DNA from: Maratus speciosus
Taxonomy: Eukaryota; Arthropoda; Arachnida; Araneae; Salticidae
Direction: 5' to 3'
NCBI GenBank assembly: GCA_963932465.1
Contig: OZ010794.1
Location: 444,479,502 to 444,543,501 of the forward strand
DNA: 64,000 bases
Positions 57,656 to 64,000 of this stretch are shown here, piece after piece. Within the stretch, counting starts at the first letter, position 1; every line of letters starts with the position of its first letter. The position numbers and the translations under genes were made by a program. The notes below the pieces were generated by a model, which ran no database searches, was not told where the DNA came from, and saw only the letters and a program-made list of their open reading frames with translations.

Positions 57656-60600
57656 TATTCTTTATTCAAGTTTCTTATATATTGCACTTAAGTCGCAATT
57701 TTATTTTGATAACTGATTGTACAACGAATAAAAGGATATATGAAATTTTATTCTAAGATCAATATTTGAAAAATAAAAAATCATTTTGTAAAAAATGGAT
57801 CAACCCTCCCCTGTCTCCACTACACTTTAGGATATAAAATGTTGAAAATGCTTTTTTTCCCCTTTTTTTTCAGTTTTAAGAGTCCTGGGATCCCTTAAAG
57901 AAACAAGCTTTGACAATTTATAACATACAACATTAAAATATTTTTAATTTATATTATTAAAAAAATAAAATCTTTCTTTGTTAGTAAGTAACCAACAACG
58001 ATAAAGCCAAATACTCCTTTTTCATTTTATGAGTTTAGAACTTAAAACATCTAGTATTTACTATATATGTTGGAAAAGAAATGCCGCAGATCCATTTATT
58101 GGAATATGTCCATAAAACGTTTATCTGTTAGAAAGGATTAGAAGAAAAAATTTAAATGTTCCTTACACGACTTTTAATCTTAACTGTAAACCTAATAGAA
58201 GCTAGAAAAGTTCGTAACTTTTTATAACAAACGTTATAATAAAGATTCTGGCGTATAAACTTTAAACGTTTACTCTTCAAAGTTTTATGGAAAATATCGC
58301 TGATAGATTCTTTTGTTGCTAAAAGTTACTAAAAGTTTTATATGGAATAAAATAAGTAACAGATAGAGCTTGTTTCAACGAGATGCTAAAATGTTTGTTT
58401 TATAAAATACTTGCATAACCCCCATATTTGAGCTCATAGTTACTAAAGTTTATCAAGTAATTTTGTTTGTTCACTAATATGAATTAAAAATTGTAATACT
58501 ACTGATAAAAGAAAAAAAAACTTTTCCCGAAGATTGATTAAACGACACAAGTAAGATTCTATATATATGTAACTTCAAAATACAGGTTAGCATAAATGAA
58601 TGGCAGGATTTTAAAAATTTATATTTTCAAAACGATTACACTTATTATAATAAGTTATACATGAAAATAAAGAAGAACATTCCAAGTTTGTTTCCAGTTA
58701 CAAATGTTTGATGTGAGAACTTTTCGTAACATGAAAAACACCTAATTTGTAATTGAGTGGCTTCCACACATTTTGCAGTTTTGTACAGTCAACGATTCTT
58801 AATGTAACACTGATGCCTTAAAACATTAAATAAAGTATCACTGATGCATCGTGTGCATTTTACGGTGCATCATTGCTGCATTGCAATTTTTTAAATTTAA
58901 TATTCTAAAATTTTAACTTTTTATCCAATCTAATTGTAAAGCTAACTTTCATCTTTGACATTGATTGATGTAATGAATACTTAAAACCATAAATCCCAAT
59001 AAACTATCATTAATACAATTATTGGGCTCGTAAAATCAAACTACAGGTAATATGAACATTAAATGAATTTTAAAACCCATAAATAGTAATTTACTTTTAC
59101 AAATATGACAGGTGATTATATTTAGGCTATAAATTCCAATTACTTTTCCTCAAATTTCGCAGTCATTAGATTCATGATTACATTTAAGTTATAAATTATA
59201 ATAATTGCCAAAATAATATTACATTTAACTCATAAATCCTAATTGGCTTTCCTCTAGCTGACATTTATTGAAACATAAATAATCATTAGTGTCATAGGTG
59301 GAAATCACCATTGACGGTGCAATCAGGCTTGTGTCAAGCCTGTTGTCTTCACAAGACCACACCTATTAAAGAATATTGAGCCAGTTAAATTAGATGTTCC
59401 TCCCAAATTGACAACTTCTCCCTGTGCTGAAAATATTCTAAATTCATAACAACACACATGTCCTCCTCTCAAGAACAGGGATGTAAAGGTGGATACGGTA
59501 GTATACGCCGTGTACCTTCTGGATTTTTTTAAAAAGCTCCGTATACCCTCTGTTTCTCAAATAAAGCATTAGCATATACCCTAGCTATGAACGTTCATGA
59601 CGTCAGCGTCCCTCTGCTTTTTTTTACAACTACAACACTGCTCAAGAAGTCAGTTTTTTAGAGATTTGAGCGTTCTCTCATATTCGCATCATGTGATTCT
59701 AAAATACAAATGGTGTCTCGGGGGTTTAATGATAAAATAAAAGAAATGTATTTCAAAGAGCGAGGTCCCGAGTCAAATTATTGCAATACCCCTGCTTCAC
59801 CCAAGTGGATTTATTTAATGCACCTAAGTTGTGACGTGACAGAAACCCTGGAATTGGCCACATATTTTACATATGTATATCATTCCGTATTCATGATACC
59901 TCCCTGGTACTGATGGTACTTTTTTTAAAGTAACAAATTTACTATTAAAAAAAATTGATATTCGTTTTTACATTTTACATTCTTTTATGCATTTTCAAAT
60001 AGCATTCCTTAGTCTCCAGATGACGTTATACAAAAAACACCTACTTTTTGGTGGTACCTTCTCAGTTTTAACAGTATATTTTATTAAAAATGCTAATGGT
60101 TGAAATATAATAGCCATATATAATAATAATAAATATATAATAATTATACTAAAAAGATCTGTGATTCGTTTTCATACTTTTATTAGCCCCCGGAACGGTA
60201 TGCTATTTCTTTCTCCCAGCTTATTTTGTCTCCAAAAAATAACGTTAGTTACAGACGCTAGCAATGAACAAATCAGATGTATTACTGTACAATTAAATGC
60301 TCTATAGCAATTTTTTTTAATTTCTAAGCATCGCACATTTTCACTGTTTATACCGTCTTATTGGGAAAAAAAGTACTTTTTAATGGAATTTGTTTGAAAA
60401 CTGCATCTCCATTTGCTTTTGAAATATTAATTTTTTTTGTAGTTTTTAGCGACATTTGTTTCATTTTGGCAACTCAAGTACTCCATTTCTGAGGAAAGTA
60501 AAGAAAAAATTGTTGAAAAATAGCAATTATATCTTTTTGTTACCATTTTCTCATAAAAATTGAAAAAAAAAATTAATTAAAATACGCGCTATTTTGAAAA

Positions 60601-60742
60601 AAATATAAATGATAGATTTATGATAAAACATGGAGCTATTATAAACTATATTTAATTTTAACTACCTATATTAATGCAAATGACGTCATTTTACATAAAA
60701 TAAAAGCGTGTGCTTTAAGTCTTAAAATTGAAATATGTTTTG
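57656..60742. other. AT-rich non-coding stretch
   Basis: A one-sided remnant of the 37011 TTAA element lies at 57825-57898. Two adjacent small hairpins, CAGGCTTGTGTCAAGCCTG (59324-59342) and GTCTTCACAAGAC (59344-59356), may mark a transposon end. TGACGTCA occurs near 59599. The ORF at 59710-59913 is not recognised. Confidence 0.4.
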
Positions 60743-61003
60743 CAGTGGAGTCCCGATTATCAGAGTCCAGCTTAACCGAGTTATTTTCTTCTGGTGGACT
60801 GGTGACTTCTATTATTATGAAACAGACATTATAAATGAAGCGTTAGGTCAAAAAAAAAATTATCGCCATTTTTTTTCCCATTCTGACCAGAAAATCAGAG
60901 TTCTAACTTTTACGGCTGCTCTTTCATCTTCACCTAACGCTTCATTTATAATGTCTGTTTCATAATAATAGAAGCCACCAGTCCACCAGAAGAAAATGAA
61001 GTA
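60743..61003. mobile_element. Tigger-like foldback fragment with a 65-bp near-perfect hairpin
   Basis: It begins CAGTGGAGTCCCGATTATCA, a Tigger-type terminus. TTCTTCTGGTGGACTGGTGA (60787) and the following 45 bases are inverted at 60938-61003, with a loop of about 85 bases. Both arms encode ETDIINEALG-like sequence, similar to the acidic C-terminal part of Tigger transposases. Confidence 0.65.
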
Positions 61004-61039
61004 ATGGAAATACTGGGGGGCGACACTAAATTCTGAAAA

Positions 61040-61371
61040 AGCAGAATTCCTGTTCTCTAGTTTTTATTTTTCTGCGGATTTAAATTGCCATCCCTGTGGC
61101 ACACATAAAAATACAAATAAATAAATAAATAAATAATAAAAAACACAATTACAAGGGTTTTTTTCTGCAGCCAGAGGTACCTTTTATAAAATAATATGAA
61201 TATTTACTATTTAATTTTTTTAAATTTTTTTGAAGATTTTCATGTTTTCTGGTTTTTTGTAAATTAAAATTGCCATCCGGATGGAAATACAAAGGCAAAA
61301 AATTCCACAAATACGAGGTTTATTTCTGATCTCAACTGTACCTTTCATTTAAAAAATATTAATATTTACTA

Positions 61372-61415
<44 letters not shown>

Positions 61416-61560
61416 GAGATAAAATACTATCTACTTTTTGTAGAGTTTTAAACTGCCCTTCTTGCTGCCCGGATGGAAACAAAGAAAAGAAAAAAACCTA
61501 TAGAAGGTTTTTTTCTTCTCTCTTCTGTATCTTTTATTTAGAAAACAAGTATGAATATGT
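61040..61560 (+). repeat. Three imperfect copies of a repeat of about 180 bp
   Basis: Blocks with AAATTGCCATCC (or AAACTGCCCTTC), a GGATGGAAA line, GGTTTTTTTCT and TACCTTTYATTTA recur near 61082, 61266 and 61449. A poly-A tract of about 37 lies at 61376-61412. Confidence 0.6.
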
Positions 61561-61624
61561 ACTTATAAATATTATACAGACATACAAACAATAAATACAA
61601 TAAACCCAACTGCAGTGAAAAATT

Positions 61625-61696
61625 AGCCAGAGCCAGGAATCGAACCCGGGACCACAGTATACAAGACTGCTGCTCTAACCACTGAGCTACTCCGGC
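61625..61696 (-). tRNA. tRNA-Thr(TGT)-like, satellite copy 1
   Basis: A full 72-base cloverleaf: 7-bp acceptor GCCGGAG/CTCTGGC (one G-U), D stem GCTC/GAGC, anticodon stem GCAGT/ACTGT (one G-U) with loop CTTGTAT giving anticodon TGT, T arm CCGGG/CCTGG with TTCGATT. A and B boxes are intact. Body sequence resembles eukaryotic tRNA-Thr. Because it sits in a satellite it may be a pseudogene or an amplified tRNA. Confidence 0.6.
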
Positions 61697-61959
61697 CGAT
61701 GCCTGAGTCTGCAATTTTTCACTAATAAACTACGTTGGGGAAGTCACCAGCCATCTATACGACAGCCTTGGATGATCGGACAACGATGAATAGATTTTAC
61801 TATTACATCGATCTACGATAATTATAATAAAACACTCATACTACAATATATATTAAAACACACATACATAACGCCTGCATTCAACAGTTAAAGGTACATA
61901 TAAATATTATACAGACATACAAACAATAAATACAATAAACCCAACTGGAGTGAAAAATT

Positions 61960-62031
61960 AGCCAGAGCCAGGAATCGAACCCGGGACCACAGTATACAAG
62001 ACTGCTGCTCTAACCACTGAGCTACTCCGGC
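61960..62031 (-). tRNA. tRNA-Thr(TGT)-like, satellite copy 2
   Basis: Same cloverleaf as copy 1, all stems paired, anticodon TGT. Confidence 0.6.
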
Positions 62032-62342
62032 CGATGCCTGAGTCTGCAATTTTTCACTAATAAACCACGTTGGAAACATAATTTTTCACTCCAGTTGGGT
62101 TTATTGTATTTATTGTTTGTATGTCTGTATAATATTTATATGTACCTTTAACTGTTGAATGCAGGCGTTATGTATGTGCGTTTTAATATATATTGTAGTA
62201 TGAGAGTTTTATTATAATTATCGTAGATCGATGTAATAGTAAAATCTATTCATCGTTGTCCGGTCATCCAAGGCTGTCGTATAGATGGCTGGTGACTTCC
62301 CCAACGTGGTTTATTAGTGAAAAATTGCAGACTCAGGCATCG

Positions 62343-62414
62343 GCCGGAGTAGCTCAGTGGTTAGAGCAGCAGTCTTGTATACTGTGGTCCCGGGTTCGAT
62401 TCGTGGCTCTGGCT
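62343..62414 (+). tRNA. tRNA-Thr(TGT)-like, satellite copy 3, T-stem mismatch
   Basis: Same cloverleaf, but the T stem reads CGTGG instead of CCTGG, breaking one pair. It is the only copy with a stem defect. Confidence 0.5.
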
Positions 62415-62677
62415 AATTTTTCACTCCAGTTGGGTTTATTGTATTTATTGTTTGTATGTCTGTATAATATTTATATGTACCTTTAACTGTTGAATGCAGG
62501 CGTTATGTATGTGTGTTTTAATATATATTGTAGTATGAGTGTTTTATTATAATTATCGTAGATCGATGTAATAGTAAAATCTATTCATCGTTGTCCGGTC
62601 ATCCAAGGCTGTCGTATAGATGGCTGGTGACTTCCCCAACGTGGTTTATTAGTGAAAAATTGCAGACTGAGGCATCG

Positions 62678-62749
62678 GCCGGAGTAGCTCAGTGGTTAGA
62701 GCAGCAGTCTTGTATACTGTGGTCCCGGGTTCGATTCCTGGCTCTGGCT
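62678..62749 (+). tRNA. tRNA-Thr(TGT)-like, satellite copy 4
   Basis: Complete cloverleaf, anticodon TGT, discriminator base T. Confidence 0.6.
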
Positions 62750-63012
62750 AATTTTTCACTCCAGTTGGGTTTATTGTATTTATTGTTTGTATGTCTGTAT
62801 AATATTTATATGTACCTTTAACTGTTGAATGCAGGCGTTATGTATGTGTGTTTTAATATATATTGTAGTATGAGTGTTTTATTATAATTATCGTAGATCG
62901 ATGTAATAGTAAAATCTATTCATCGTTGTCCGGTCATCCAAGGCTGTCGTATAGATGGCTGGTGACTTCCCCAACGTGGTTTATTAGTGAAAAATTGCAG
63001 ACTTAGGCATCG

Positions 63013-63084
63013 GCCGGAGTAGCTCAGTGGTTAGAGCAGCAGTCTTGTACACTGTGGTCCCGGGTTCGATTCCTGGCTCTGGCT
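63013..63084 (+). tRNA. tRNA-Thr(TGT)-like, satellite copy 5
   Basis: Complete cloverleaf, anticodon TGT; the base after position 37 in the loop is C rather than T, which does not affect pairing. Confidence 0.6.
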
Positions 63085-63197
63085 AATTTTTCACTCCAGT
63101 TGGGTTTATTGTATTTATTGTTTGTATGTCTGTATAATATTTATATGTACCTTTAACTGTTGAATGCAGGCGTTATGTATGTGTGTTTTAATATATA

Positions 63198-64000
63198 CTA
63201 GCAGGCTATGCCCGCTGCGCTGGTCAATATTTCCAAATGAACTTTGGATTAAACTAAATGGTGAATTTGAACTTGTATTTTAAACAATATGGATCTTCAG
63301 CTTGACCTTGCTCATCACTGAAAACGATGCGAACGCCATTGCGATATAATGTTATCTTAAGCGTTGGACAAAATTTAGCAATTAAGAAGTAATTGTTTTA
63401 ATTGATTATAAACAGCGCACATATGGTCGGGTAATGAGACCGTTATGACAACAGGAATTAATACCTCTGTAACTGATCAACATATAATGAAATCGTATAT
63501 ACTAACACCATTCCTAAAAGTCATGCAACAGGGCCACTTGTAACAAAATATGGTCTGTAGATTTTTTTAAAAAGGCTAAACTTTCATAATCAGGTTCACT
63601 TAATTTTTGAACTTTTACTGTTGCTCTATAACTAAGTACCCTTGAACAATATGTATACACTAAAACCTTTCCAAAATTATTACCTAACTAATTGTGGTAT
63701 ATCCTACGAAAGTATTATAAACAATCGGAATGAAATACAAATTTCCGTTGTAAATATATAGTAGATGATGATGATGCGATTTTGTGTAATAGTAAAGTTT
63801 TCGCTTCAAACATAAACGATGCTTTCAACATTAAAGCTAATACACCAATATGTTAAGTATCCGAATACGGAAGGTTAACTTAAATTCTCATGAGCAACTA
63901 CTCAAAGAAAAGTGAATATGTGGCTTTTGTGATATGTTTATGTCAGCCGGGCGCAGATAATAAATCAATAAAGATTGTTTTCATAGCATATTCTTATTTT
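63198..64000. other. Start of another dispersed repeat, non-coding
   Basis: The satellite is cut by TACTAGCAGGCTATGCCCGC and TGCGCTGG, a boundary type often seen at the edge of dispersed repeats in animal genomes. The rest is AT-rich with no recognisable gene. The repeat class is not determined. Confidence 0.35.

Larger units (their letters stand above)
61560..63197. repeat. 335-bp tRNA-containing satellite, two inverted and three direct copies
   Basis: The tRNA-like sequence recurs every 335 bp on each side of a centre at about 62085: minus at 61625 and 61960, plus at 62343, 62678 and 63013. Each unit also has GTGAAAAATT before and AATTTTTCAC after the tRNA, CCAGTTGGGTTTATTG, an ATATATTGTAGTATGAG line and GTAGATCGATG. 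The last unit breaks off at about 63197. Copies are nearly identical. Confidence 0.92.

Noticed and set aside
61888..62821. ORFs of 63-76 codons repeated on both strands
   Set aside because: They are translations of the tRNA-containing satellite.

Overview
This window is eukaryotic nuclear DNA, most likely from an arthropod and perhaps a chelicerate such as a spider. It is very AT-rich, has GT-AG introns with polypyrimidine acceptors, and is packed with mariner, Tc1, Tigger/pogo, hAT, Harbinger-like and TTAA-flanked (piggyBac-like) DNA transposons, a tRNA-derived SINE and several satellite arrays. The taxon is an inference from repeat content. I found no intact cellular protein gene anywhere in the 64 kb.

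Region 1 (1 to about 11,100) is the right-hand part of an endogenous Maverick/Polinton- or adintovirus-like DNA virus; its other genes would lie left of base 1. It holds two intact overlapping small genes (54-383, a pX-like core/virion peptide; 370-1056, its usual partner) and then a long gene for a protein-primed-type family B DNA polymerase (main exon 5839-9774) with five N-terminal C2H2/C2HC zinc fingers and an endonuclease VII-like HNH motif. The polymerase frame is broken only by two stop codons (6511 and 8887) and has no frameshift. Upstream are two candidate first exons (1965-1997 and 3347-3364), a TATA box at 3261, and repeat-filled introns. GC-richer regulatory regions at 1140-1640 and 10440-11050 share a set of motifs.

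Region 2 (11,100-26,300) is intergenic DNA built from nested transposons: a TTAA element (11365-12153), a mariner element carrying a Harbinger-like insert (15397-17000 and 15995-16651), a pogo/Tigger-like element (17773-19076), a SINE with a perfect 12-bp target duplication (19496-19738), a palindromic repeat (21100-21697), a hAT element with a perfect 8-bp duplication (21868-22614), mariner MITEs (22884-23455 and 23745-24333) and a reverse transcriptase relic (25728-26275, minus).

Region 3 (27,200-42,000) has a 65-bp tandem array beside a second pogo-like element (27211-29251), a nearly homogeneous 347-bp satellite of seven copies (30208-32637), two more TTAA elements, a Tigger MITE (39145-39826) and a decayed Tc1 transposase (41020-41565).

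Region 4 (42,100-49,400) is a large inverted-repeat complex: a complete palindromic foldback element (46914-49404), a solo arm of the same family (42137-43560), and between them a mariner MITE and a possible decayed minus-strand gene.

Region 5 (50,400-64,000) contains a Tigger-derived satellite of about ten 258-bp units (50407-53433), fragments of pogo/Tigger transposase ends in opposite orientation, a dispersed element carrying a long-TIR MITE (55276-57655), a Tigger hairpin, and an array of 335-bp units each carrying a tRNA-Thr(TGT)-like cloverleaf, two on the minus and three on the plus strand (about 61560-63197).
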